Shown piece by piece: positions 1 through 12,900 of a stretch of 64,000 bases of DNA (position 1 is the first letter of the stretch; each line of letters starts with the position of its first letter). Source of the DNA: Antedon mediterranea (taxonomy: Eukaryota > Echinodermata > Crinoidea > Comatulida > Antedonidae). The stretch covers positions 15,067,201-15,131,200 of the forward strand of contig NC_092670.1 in assembly GCF_964355755.1 (NCBI RefSeq). Direction: 5' to 3'. Below the pieces are notes generated by a model. The model did not search any database. It worked only from the letters and a program-made list of their open reading frames with translations, and was not told the DNA's origin. The position numbers and the translations under genes were made by a program.

Positions 1-977
1 GATGACGTTGTGGATGTTACTGGTGGTGGTGGTCTCGGTTCAGTTGTTGGTGATGTTGGTTCCTCGGTCGTTGGTTGTTCTGTTGTCGGTTCCTCTGTTG
101 TAGGTTGTTCTGTTGTCGGTTCCTCTGTTGTAGGCTGTTCTGTTGTAGGTTCCTCTGTTGTTGGTTGTTCTGTTGTCGGTTCCTCTGTTGTAGGTTGTTC
201 TGTTGTCGGTTCCTCTGTTGTAGGCTGTTCTGTTGTAGGTTCCTCTGTTGTTGGTTGTTCTGTTGTCGGTTCCTCTGTTGTAGGCTGTTCTGTTGTCGGT
301 TCCTCTGTTGTTGGTTGTTCTGTTGTCGGTTCCTCTGTTGTTGGTTGTTCTGTTGTCGGTTCCTCTGTTGTTGGTTGTTCTGTTGTTGGTTGTTCTGTTG
401 TCGTTTCCTCTGTTGTTGGTTGTTCTGTTGTCGGTTCCTCTGTTGTTGGTTGTTCTGTTGTCGGTTCCTCTGTTGTTGGTTGTTCTGTTGTCGGTTCCTC
501 TGTTGTTGGTTGTTCTGTTGTCGGTTCCTCTGTTGTTGGTTGTTCTGTTGTCGGTTCCTCTGTTGTTGGTTGTTCTGTTGTTGTTTGTTCTGTTGTCGGT
601 TCCTCTGTTGTTGGTTGTTCTGTTGTCGGTTCCTCTGTTGTTGGTTGTTCTGTTGTCGGTTCCTCAGTTGTTGGTTGTTCTGTTGTTGGTTCTGATGTTG
701 TGGTTATTATAGTTGTTGTTTCTACCATTGTTGTCTCTGTTGTAGAAAGTGTTGTGGTAACAGTAGTTGGTGATGGTGTACTTGACTCTGTTGTTGTACT
801 AATATGAGGAACTGGAGTTGTTGTACTAACATAAGGAGTTGTTGTAGCAATAACTGTTGTAGTAACGGTTGTTGTTTCAATTGGAGTAGTAGTCTGTGTG
901 CGCACAGTAGTAGATGTGGTTGTTTGGTCGGTACACTCACAACAACTATTATCTTGTGCTACTAAAACTTGGTCTCT
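1..977 (-). CDS. Exon 70: VWC end + PTS tandem-repeat array ([10 protein letters not shown], 30-bp unit); runs off the left edge
   Basis: Phase 0 in; acceptor GTTTACAG. It encodes [20 protein letters not shown], then a mixed Thr-rich stretch, then about 21 units of 10 residues ([10 protein letters not shown]) over roughly 60-690, then [18 protein letters not shown] at the edge. The exon continues beyond the window, so its donor and true length are not visible. Long plus-strand frames here are shadows of the array. Confidence 0.88.
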
Positions 978-3900
978 CTGTAAACACAATGAATGCACAT
1001 AAAATTAAGAAGAAAAATCTTAAAGTGATCTTGTAAAGTGGTCTATGTCTATACCTAAACATAGTCTAAGTCATAGTTAAGTGATCAATGAATCATAGTT
1101 AAGTGATTAATGAGTTTTAAGTGATTAATGAGTCAGAGTAAAGTGATCAATGACTCTAACATGAGTAACAAATCATTAAGAAGAAACTACTACTGTAAAA
1201 AACTGCATACCGCACTGCATATTGCCTCTGTAAGCCTACAAGATTGAACACATTCTGTTTGGCCATTTATACATGTACACTGCTCACAATCTCCCATCCA
1301 GAACGTTTGGTCATTCTAAAAAAAAAAAAAAAAACAAAACACCAAGTCATTTTAACTCATATACAGTATAACCTCCCACATTAATGGAACACTTCCCTGT
1401 GAAATGAATGAGGGCAATAGGGTTTACACTACAGTCAGGGGACTCTTACTCTTACTTACTTTGAAAAGTGGACCTTGATTGTATTATAGCATTGTCTTGT
1501 ATTTGTAATGTATTTTAAATTCTAAAACGATTCTTTCACATTAACATATATATATATTCATCTGGATAGACCATAGAAATCAGGTATAGACCAATTTAAT
1601 AGCATAAAATATAAGGAATTACATCTTTACAGATGTAATATCTCAAACTACCTGTATATTATTTGTGTATAAGTAAGCAGGATAAACTGTGAAGAAATTA
1701 TTTATTGTCATAAATTACTAGTGTCAGTGTGGGTCAAATACTAAATATAGGGAGCTTTTAATTAGCAACAATTGACGACATATGACCTACAGATTGACTC
1801 CCTCAGTATGCACACAATGAATTAACATGACCTAAAAATGAATTCCTAAATCGTCGCAAATTGAAAGCTCTATATTGCAAAACAGAAAAAAATACCTCAT
1901 ATTGTATTCCATTGTATTGACAAAGACAGTCACGTTGTGGTATACATAAACTAGTGTTAAAAATATCATCACGATAATAACCATCCTCACATAGGCATGA
2001 TAAGCACATAGTGTTGCGTTCACATTGCATTTCACCTAGGTTTCCAGACGCCAATTCATTACAGCTTATTTCACAATTACACACTGAGCTGCAGACTATA
2101 AATGAAAAAAATAAATAATGTGAAACGAGCAATTTTAAGATAAAAACTAAAAGTGTGAGTTTGCGTACATAGATCAGGTGACTATTAATTGTGTACATAA
2201 TTTAATGAAGTCTTTAGTATTTTTGACATTCTTACTAAAAGACAAGGGCCATACTGACAAACAGACTAAGATAATGATATAACCTCCGTGGCAGAGGTAA
2301 ATATGGAATGCTCCTTCTTTGCTATCTGCCTAAAAGTAAAAAGGGTCATTAGTGCTCTATTTTTTGCCATATATAAATATATATATATAAATAGTAGTTT
2401 AAGCTTGATTAGCTTACCATATTCAGTTACTTCCACTGTTGTCACTACTGTAGCTGTAATAAATAAAATCACATTGATTTCAATAATTATGAAAACTCAA
2501 AAAATTGAATTGCTTAAATAAAAATTTGTAAAAAAAATTGATTAACATTGGTTTATTCTTTGAATGAAGTTATCAAAAGAGGCTAATAGTTTACAAATAA
2601 AAGGTGTTTCTGAAATAGTTTAAATATAATATTTCAGGCACCTCTGAACCATTTCGCTTACTATTACCACTCATCCTGTGTAAATTAGCCTTATAGTTAA
2701 CAAAGAAACTCTCAAGGCCAAAGTATATTTGTATAATCATATTAATTACATTAAATTACAGGTATTAGATTTAAAAAAATGTACTTACGTGTGGTGTGAA
2801 AGGGAGGTAGCGTAACGCAATTTACATCACTATGTTCCCATCTATTGACAAAGTTATTTTGAGCTGCACATGTAAGAAGGTGGCAACCAATTTGTACTGT
2901 TTCACCAAGCTATATCAATTTTAAAGGTATGTGTTAGAGAGAAAAATAATGCAAAGAATATTTAAATTAAATTTTTAAACTGGTCAATATTTACAGATAC
3001 ATTTAAAACTGGGTAAATTAAAATTTAAAAGTAAACATTTTAAACGTTATTTTGAAATAATATTTGATATCTATTTTTACCTAATATAGATACTGAAATT
3101 AGAGATCACAGGGGCGCTCAGATAGATAGATTAAGTACATGAGTCACAGCTTTTGTTAAATGCTTTTGGAAATGATACTCTCATACATCAAATTAATTAT
3201 TAATGGAACCTGGCAGGAAATGACACCCATAATCGTATGTAGAGAACTTTTGAACATACTTTTTCAACCGGTAATAACAACACATGACTATCTATAACGC
3301 GTTGCGCAACTTATTGTTTTGGGTTGCAAAATAAATTTAAAGGGTGGGGAAATTGTTTCTAATTTTATCACATATACACACTTATAACAATTTCTGGCGC
3401 GTGTTGATGCTTTTATAGTGCGCACACATAATAAGGAATGGACGGAACAGTGGGCGTTGTTAATTGCAAGTGGAGAATACCTCTTTACGTCGTAGACAAA
3501 ATATTTTTCAAGTAGCGAGTATTATTTGTATGAATTGAACATTCCTGATTGGTTGTGAATTCATTTATTATTACGGTAATTTATTCAGTGGATGAAAATA
3601 TGCATGCGCATATGACTGATATTTCAATTTTTGTGTGAATTAAGTCGATTGGTCTAAAACAGGCTTTTCAAATGTTTAGACCTGATTATCTGGGCTTGTT
3701 TGTGAATGCTTCTGATTGCAAAACAGAAAAGGTCATCATGATTTTTCGTCTTCATATACCTATGTAACACATTTGATTTAGGGTTGTAAAAATCCCCATG
3801 ATTTAGATTCGGGGTCGAGGTCAAAAAAGGTTGCGGAGGGAAAAGAAAACAAAATATCTCTCAGGTCCATTTTATTGTCACCACAGATTAACTGAATCAT

Positions 3901-6900
3901 CAATACTACTATTGGGTGATCATACCACTATTGGGTGATCATACCAGTACCTTTATGATGATTTTAAGATCATTTTTTTGGGAAAAAAAGCTCATGCTGT
4001 GGTAAAGGGTCGTCTTTCACACCTGTTCCAGCACAGTTCCACCCGGTGTGAAAGACCCTTAAAAGAGGTTAATTCGAAAGGTAAGCAAGGTTTAAGTATT
4101 TTGGATATCTAAAGGAAGCGTATACAAAATGAGGAGCTTGGAAACAGTTTTGGCCTGAGGATGAGAAGGTTTCCCCAAGTGACCTGAATATATGATTGTA
4201 CATGTTAAAATGACTCTACTGCAGTATCTACAATTTGTTTACTCCTTAATTTTCTTTAAATTTTTTTTTGGTAATCATACACAATGTTTCATGACATGAC
4301 ATGATTCCTAATTAGTTGCATTTTTGTATACTTTTATGCACAAGATTTTCATTAAAGCAAGAATCATCAATTTGATAGTTTTAATGATTCTGAATTAATT
4401 GTTAAAAAAGAGTTGATCTATATGCAAACTTACCAAATGTACAACATTATTAAATTCACATTGCACTCGACAAGAGTCCTCTGGTGGATAAGATAAACAC
4501 ATTCCACTAAGCCACAATTCATCCTCTGCAAATCCATATGGACAACCACATTCTCCTTGTGATCGTTCACTGAGGCATTGTATCTTAATCCCGTTCGGAA
4601 TTGGTGCTCTATCTAGACTGTCAATCATTCGATACTGCCTACAGTTCAGTACATAATTACAGTGAAGGCATGCTGCAGAAAATGTTTATAAAATAAATAA
4701 TTGTACCAAACAATATTAACAGGTTTCGTTCATGTATTCAGGCAAAAATGTACAACATATGAAATACATTTACAACATATAAAATAAGTAAAACAAACAA
4801 GATAAGGTTCAATCATATTCACTAGCTGCCAGGAAAGTACAAAAGCAGCATATTAAAGCCACTGTTGCCAAATAGGTGTGTACGTTATACTATGGCTACA
4901 AATCAGTCTATGATAATAACATTGAAATTGCTGCCGTATCAGCAACTTGGTTTTCTGATGAAAGACACCTTGTAGCATTCAACATTGATGGATTTGTTTT
5001 TTTTATAAAAACCCAAAAAAAGGCGGCGTTGCGCTGTATGTTAGATAGAATCTAAACGCAATGATTTACAATACCACAGTGCCTAAAAATATGGAAATAC
5101 TTTGGAATAAATGAAGACCATACAATATCATGCATGCTTTTTACTATATTGTAATTGCCCCCTGATGACCAGGTGGGACATTTACTTAAACTCACAGCAT
5201 CCCAACATGGCAGTCACCATACTTGGTGACTTTAACCATCTTGATATACTACTTCATATCAACTACTACAAGGAAATGGCCTCTAACAGATTGTTCATTT
5301 TCCAACGCAGGAGGATATTAGTCTCGAAAAAAAGTGTAACTAACAGCATACTCACCTATTGGTCTAGTGACCATAACTCAATAATTTGGAAACCTAAGAT
5401 ACAAGCCAACCAAATATTACAACCAGGAAAAAGATCAGACCCTTAAAGGAATCAAGCATACATGAATTCGGATCCTTGATCATTCATGACAGATTCATGA
5501 AAGATTGGAAAGTTGTATCGGAATCTATTGGCATCCACACTAAGGGTGACATATTTTACCTAATTACTCGCCAAATCAATTAACTCACATTTCCCGGAAA
5601 AAACTGTGGAACGATTTATGAAGGATAAACCGTGGATGACACAAAAAATTAAGAAATCAATAAAGAAAAGACACATAGCATTTCGGTCTCAAAACAAAGA
5701 AAGCATGGTAGTTTTTTATTCAATATTTTGTAGACAGGAAAATTAAAATGGTTTTTCCTGGTGAAAACCATGACATTTGAGATTTTTCAAGATTCAAAGT
5801 CAAACATATTATTTGAAGTATTAATAAAGAAAATGTTATGGATGGAAGTTAATACATTTCTACATTAAAACAAACTAAAACCATACGTTAAAAAAGGAGT
5901 TACTGTAGTAAAAAAATGTTCTTACGTGGTAATGGTGTTGTGGATGGTGGCGTATTTTCATTCACACAATGACAACACCCATCTTCTTCACGGTACAATA
6001 CTTCACCCCCCTAAATACATAAACAATCAGGATTTTCTTAAAGATAACAATAATGAATAATATACGAGTTCCTGTATAGCACCGAATTGTTTATGGTGCT
6101 GTGGATGTTACAATTTTCAACTACATGCTTCTCCTCTAAGGGTCATGTCATGTCAGTGCAGTCACTTTAAGGCACTCTCTCATCTGTCAACGACACAGTG
6201 TCTGTGTCTGAACTAGTACATGGTAACCCAATACTCATCTCGAATTATGTTCTTATAGGTTCTCTTTAAAGTGCACATTCGAGCAATATGTGTACTACAG
6301 TGGACCTACGGTTTAAAGTCCTTATCCGAAAAGACTTGTTCTGCCACCAGAACAATGGAGCGAGTGAGACTCAAACCATTTGGCTACTCACTCATAAAAA
6401 TACATTAAAAATGGATACAAATTTTAAGTACAATAAAACAATAAACATGAGAATGCGAAAAAAAGACTTTTACCGAGAAAATGATTGAGTTAATTTATAA
6501 CGCCTGAAAAAATGAATGTTCTGATTTATGTGGTTCTTCATAATTTGTTATATTTATATCTGTTTAATATTTCTATATATTTATGGATTGCCATTTTGAA
6601 TCCCTGCTCTGTTTGCATTATAAGCTGTTGCTGAGTTGATTTCTAGTAGTTTAATATGGTCGAACATATTATCTTTAAATTTATATCATAATATAATTAC
6701 ATATAGTACAAATATTAAGTAACTTTACCGGACAATCAGCCTCGTTCAAATTGCATCCAGTGTCACAGTTTTCCCAATCAAAATCATATGTACCATTCAG
6801 CCATGCACAGTTACATGATTGACAATCTGATATGTCAACACGTTGACCAGCCTAGAAAATAAAGTTTTTATAGATAGAATTAAATTTTTCATTTCATTTC

Positions 6901-9900
6901 ATTTATTTTGCATCTCATCATAGCATAGGATAAATACATCAACAAAAACAAAATAAAAAGGTGGATTTTATGAATAATATTAATATTCAATTTATTCTGG
7001 ATTTCACATGGGGGAAACAAATTCAATCACTTTAGAGGAGACGTTCCAGCAAGCAATTACATAAAATTACATAATTTAAAATAAGTAAAATAGATTGATG
7101 AAAACCATAAATCAATTACATCAAAATCATTACAAATTAATGTTTTTTTGTAGATTATTTTACTTTTAGTTAACAGAAAAATTTAATACGCCTATGTCCT
7201 GTACACAAAATTTGTATTTCAATTCTCCAACAGAAATCATGAATAATGAGGTTAAATATTTATGAGCGGCCATTAGGGCCCATAATAGTAAAAAATTAAA
7301 GCAAAGAATAATGTAAAAAAACGTTTTCAAAAATCAACAAACAAACTAAAAAAACTACAAAGGAAAATAAAAATAAACAAAGAAATATAGAAAACAAAGA
7401 ACTAAAACATATTCTCATAAGAGAATAAGCAAAAAACAATGAACAATTTGGCAAATCCAATGACAATTTGTAAAATTAAAGGACAAGTCGAACAATCAAA
7501 GAACAAGCTCAACAATCAAATGACTAACTAATTTTCGACGTTTGAGTGCAGTATTCATGACATGCGAGCAGAGGCATTGAAAGAGTTCTGACATTGAATG
7601 GATTAGACTAATTGTGTTAAAAATATATAACATTCAAAAGGCTTTAATTATCAAATTTAATATCAAAACAATCAATTTGCTAAAATCATGTTTGCAGTAT
7701 TGTAACTGTATAATTTCATTGTTATCTTAACAAAAACCTTTTAGCAAATTGATTGGTTGATATTAAATTTGTTAGATAGCAGTGAAATTAGCATTTACCC
7801 AGTTTTTATTGTGCAATAACTGCTTGACACAGGTGTTTCACATTCCAAAAATTATGTTTAGGAATGCACCAACATCTGTGTCAAACTACCACTATACTGC
7901 AATCATTAACTAAAATCTTCATAAATGAAAAGATGTTAGACTTTAAAAAGATTCTTCATCTTTTCTTTTAAAAAGGGTGATGTAAACCAGTAGAGAATGG
8001 CAAAAGGACTAAACACTGATCTCTATAATAATGGCAACATGATTTTGAGGAAAATTTATGAAAAAGTGCAAAAAATCGATTTCCTGTGTTTCTAAAAAAT
8101 ATGACATCCAATGAAAACTGAAATGAAAGCCAATGGAAACTTTTTCTGTGCAAGGATTAATTGGCTCGTCCTGAATCTGAATTTTGCACTTTATTTTATT
8201 ATTACATTACATATACATTACGTATTATACCATTATACTGTAAAACCTGGAAAAGCAGCCAATGGGCTTTTTAGTACTCTTTTCAAGATGGGCTGAATGA
8301 TTCATGATTTCTGCCTCGGAGTTTTATTTCAATTTCAACATGGTTTACATGAATAACTATTAAGTGACAAAAAAACATTTTTTCTGTGCACAATATATCC
8401 TTATTATGTTTGCAAATAAGAAGAATGAAGAATAAATGATTGAATTACTTACGGAAAATTGGTGTGCATTGTGATAACAATGTGGTGGAGGACACGGCCC
8501 GATATTGACACAAAAGCCGGAACCAGGAACAAATTGGATGTCATCATAGCTTTCACGAAGGTCTGTGTTACCAGGCAAATCTTTAATGTACCCAGACGGG
8601 CATTGACAATCTCTGCACATTAATGTTCGCTCAAAAAGCCTACTACCTGCCTCTAGATTTTGTACGGCTTCACAGTTCACTGTTCTGATACAGTCCTCAG
8701 AACATTCTACAATGAATGAAGTTATTCTGTTATACATCATAAACTTAGTAAACAATCTTCTCATGTTATGACTCTGTATCACACTTCATTTTTTTATGCA
8801 AAAAACTACTTCTATTTTTAAATTATGACATTTGTCTAGATATCTATTACCACTAAATTTCTTTTTTTTTTTTCAAAATGGTCAGTCTGATTCCCTACCA
8901 ATAAATTGCAATGATAAAATTATATTGCTAACTTTATACCTCGTTGTTCAGTTGTTGTAGGTTCAGTTGGATAGGTAACTGCTGTTGGTGTAGGCGTTGT
9001 TGTTGCTGGTTAAAAAAAATGAAAAAAAAAAATTAAAACGTATAAGTCTGATTTAAGAACCACACCCTGCTAAATGTGATTGAATAAACTTGATTGGCTT
9101 TTACCATTTTTCTTAATGTGTAAAAGTAAAAACAAAAAACAATTTTTTAATTCATATGATAGATAACTTAAAAATGTGTTCTTCACAAAATAAATTGCTA
9201 TTTTAGAGTGTTTTTTTTTAAAACCAACTTTGGACCTCTCTATAATTGACGTGGATCATTATAGGCAGATAGTGTTTGATAGTGATGTAATTAGTAGAGA
9301 AGTGATAGTGATGTAATTAGTAGAAAAGTGATAGAGAAAGGAATAAAGGTGCCACCTTAATAGGGGTTCAACTGTATTGAAGTCCATAACGTATGTTCAA
9401 CATTGTTAACCATAATGTTATCTGACTATAGTTTTCTTGTTTTATGAAAATAAAACACATACCTGGTACTGTTGTTGTTGTGACGATCTGGGTGGTAGAT
9501 GGACAATTTTCAACAATTAAACAACGTCCAGTAGATATTTGCATGTCTCCAGCACCACAATTACATAATTGATCACAACGATCCATTCGTGTACATGGTT
9601 GAGAATTACCACATCCCATTGTACAGTAGCAATGTGGCAGACATTCTAAAAAATCAAATATGATTCAACACAGAATAATTTGCAAAAATAAAAACAGAAC
9701 AGTAATATGATGATAAATTATAATAATTAATTGAATATGTTTATATTTTTAGGAAGTATACACAAAATTATACAACATGAGAAAAGTAATTAGTAACAAA
9801 TAATTGTTATTGTCACTTTGTAAAATTTTCATTGTACAAAGAAAATTGTCGTCATACAGTAACAATGGTAATCAACTAACCTGGCATAGTTGTAGTGGGT

Positions 9901-12900
9901 TCTAAAGTTGTTTCTGGTTGTTCAGTTGTATAAGATGGAGTGCCTGTAGTACCAGTGTACTCTGGTGAAGACGTAGTTGATTCCGGTGGTGATGTAGTTG
10001 ATTCTGGTGGGCTTGGAACTAGAAAAAAAACCAATCAAGATATTAATTTGCTATTAAACATAGTTACAGTAATTGATTTAAACAATTATTGTAGTAGAGT
10101 AGTTAAAATTATATATACATTTTTTGCCCTATTTTTAGATGCACATTTTATGTACTAACAAAATATTTGTGTTTACTGTACCAACCAAAACATTGATACA
10201 TTCAAGATTCAAGAACAATTTTATATTATTGGTTGGATAATAAATGTTTGACAAAAATTAATAATGAAGCTTCAGGTTTCACTTATACTCTTATGATAAC
10301 TGTGTTTACTTAAGTAAAAATATTGTTAAATTCCAGTCAAAGTCGACATAAACTTACTTAGATCTAACTAAAAAAAAAATTTAAGTCATGATACTTACTG
10401 CAATAACAGCAGATATTATCTCCATTCACCATGGTTTCATTCTATTTAAAAAAAAAGTTTTGGCTCAAAATGTTTTTACTTTATTTTTAAATCCAACCAT
10501 CTGGATTTAAATGTGTATTTAAAGCTCTTTGATTACAATTATACTGCATGACCATAAAAAAAAAACAATGTGTAAAGAATATTGTCATAATAAATAATCT
10601 TTAAATTTAACTTGAACGTAAATTCACACCAAAAGCAAACTCTGGAGACACTCCGGAAGTTGACGACCCGGTGTTTTGGTGTGAAAGGTAAAATCAAGGA
10701 ACTCCGCAGATTAAAACTGCGGGGTTGAACAGCTGAACATTCTCCGGAGAGGGAACTGCGGGGACACCCCGGAGTTTTGGTGTGAAAGGTACCCACATCA
10801 AACTCCGGATCACTCATTGCTTTAGTATTATTTCAAAATACTTTAAATATCTGTTAAAAATATATAGCGGGCCTAGAAAATAATAAGTAGTATCAATAAA
10901 ACATTATATCACTTCTGAGACTTTTGAAAATTATTATTAAATTAAAAATATTATCAATTAAAATGATTCTAATGATCGTCGCTATGTAAACAAACAAATA
11001 GAGGGCGACTTTACAATTTTATTTGATAAACCTCGGTGTTGCTAGTTTGGTTTCTCTATATTTTGTATGGTCAAAAACCCCGGAGTGTCTCCAGAGATCA
11101 CTCCAGAGTTTGGTGTGAAAGGGATATTTATATAACTGTGTTAATAAATACATCAAGAAAATAGCATTACCTCAGCACATGTTTCGTCGCAGTAGCTCTG
11201 ACAGTTACTGTCATATTCACCGGTCTCTTCATTACACTGGCATACATCACATGTTGCTGTGTACCGTCTTAATGAATCTTGCTGTAGTTGAAAAATTTGC
11301 AGTTGGTTAAATTCTGTCCTTGTTTTGAACCATGTCAAAATTACTTTACTACAAGTTTTTAATTTTTAAAACTCTTTAACCTGTTTATGCAATACTTAGT
11401 AATCTTGTTTTGGAATAATCATACACACAATTTATTGCAGTGACCGACTCACAATCGTGTACATTGAAAAACACTAAAATCACATTATACTGCAGTAAAA
11501 ATGTAGTTACTGCATTATAAGAATTTTGAGATGGTCCCTTACAAGTATGCCCCTACCCTCGCATCTAAAAATGTATCCATCACAGAACTACAAAGTATAT
11601 ATTCTCTTATTGTATATTTGTATCTATTTGATTTTATAAGTGCCAGACATAATATTGAATTGTTGTTTTATGCTCGATATTCTGATTCTCTAATGAGAAT
11701 TGTTTCTTACTCATACTTTTTAACTGATTATTTCTGGGCTTGTGTATGCACAAGTAAAATATAAATGTTACCGTGCAATTAGTTGAAACAGTAGTAGATA
11801 ATATGGTAGTTGTCACTACAGTTGTTGTTGGATTGCAATCTGGCATTGCTACACAATTCCAGTTAGCCCTGACAACAGTGTCTGATTCAGTTATCAACCC
11901 ACATGTACAGGTCTCACAAGCTACAACCATAGGTTGATCAACCTAATTACAAAAAGAAAATTATGGTTATTCAGTGGCATGAAGTCATAAGCAAAATACA
12001 AAAATGAAGTTTCTTTCAAGCATAGTACAAAAAAACATATATGTGGGTTATACATTTCAGAAACATGCCGAACGTTTTGTAATTTTTTTTTGTAGTTTAT
12101 ATCAGCTGCTGCTTTTACGGATATTTTTGAGAGCTTTTCCAACTTTTGCAAGTCCTTGATTGACACCGAAGTGTTTAAGATGATGTCGTAAATAATGTTG
12201 CCGAACTTTTGACAGTATAATAAAATTAAAATAAATTATGTATATGTATATAATATTATAATTGCACTAAGCAAAAATTTGTTCCTCTATCTCCTACAAA
12301 ACAATAATAATTTCACTAAAAAAACAGCATATACCTCATATGCTCGGCCTTGCCATTCACATAGAGACACACAGGAACTTGCAGGGCGCACACACATCTG
12401 ACTGCCCCAAAATCCTGATGGATTCATGCTTTGTGGAATGTTATCAAAAACAGTGCCTACAGGGCATTCACAATCAGAGGCAGCACGATGAGCTTCACAT
12501 GCAACTTTCTGGTTTTCATCGATTGGGCTTAAGGACTCGTCAAAATTGTGATTCAGCCTATCACAATCAGCATCATATACACAGACATCATCACATATAA
12601 CTGTACATAGAAAACAAATGTTCTGTATTATGTTTACACAAACCAACAGTGGTGTCATGGTAGTTTATGAGTGAGATACCTACAGCTAGGGATCTCACGA
12701 AATAGACTGGCATCACACTTGTCAAGGAAAGATGAATCAAATGTGATGTAAAGCTTGGTCTACACTATCAAACTAGTGTGATGTGCCCAAATATGGTAGT
12801 GATATAACATCATCATGTTACCATGCATGGCAAAATCAGATTTTACCTGGTGGTTCATCAGTTGTGCTATGCTCTGAATCCAAACATTCACAACAGCCAA

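Noticed and set aside
10-807. Long plus-strand frames over PTS arrays (also 34,202-34,813, 36,098-36,745, 37,477-38,073 and 44,073-44,423)
   Set aside because: They are antisense shadows. The short repeat unit lacks stops in several frames, while the minus-strand frame has splice borders, correct phases and mucin-type composition.
6288-6488. Plus-strand 66-residue frame
   Set aside because: It falls in a dispersed repeat also present at 42,190-42,330, with no coding features.
10539-10817. Minus-strand frame of 92 residues
   Set aside because: It lies wholly in the GC-rich inverted-repeat element, with no splice borders or domain.
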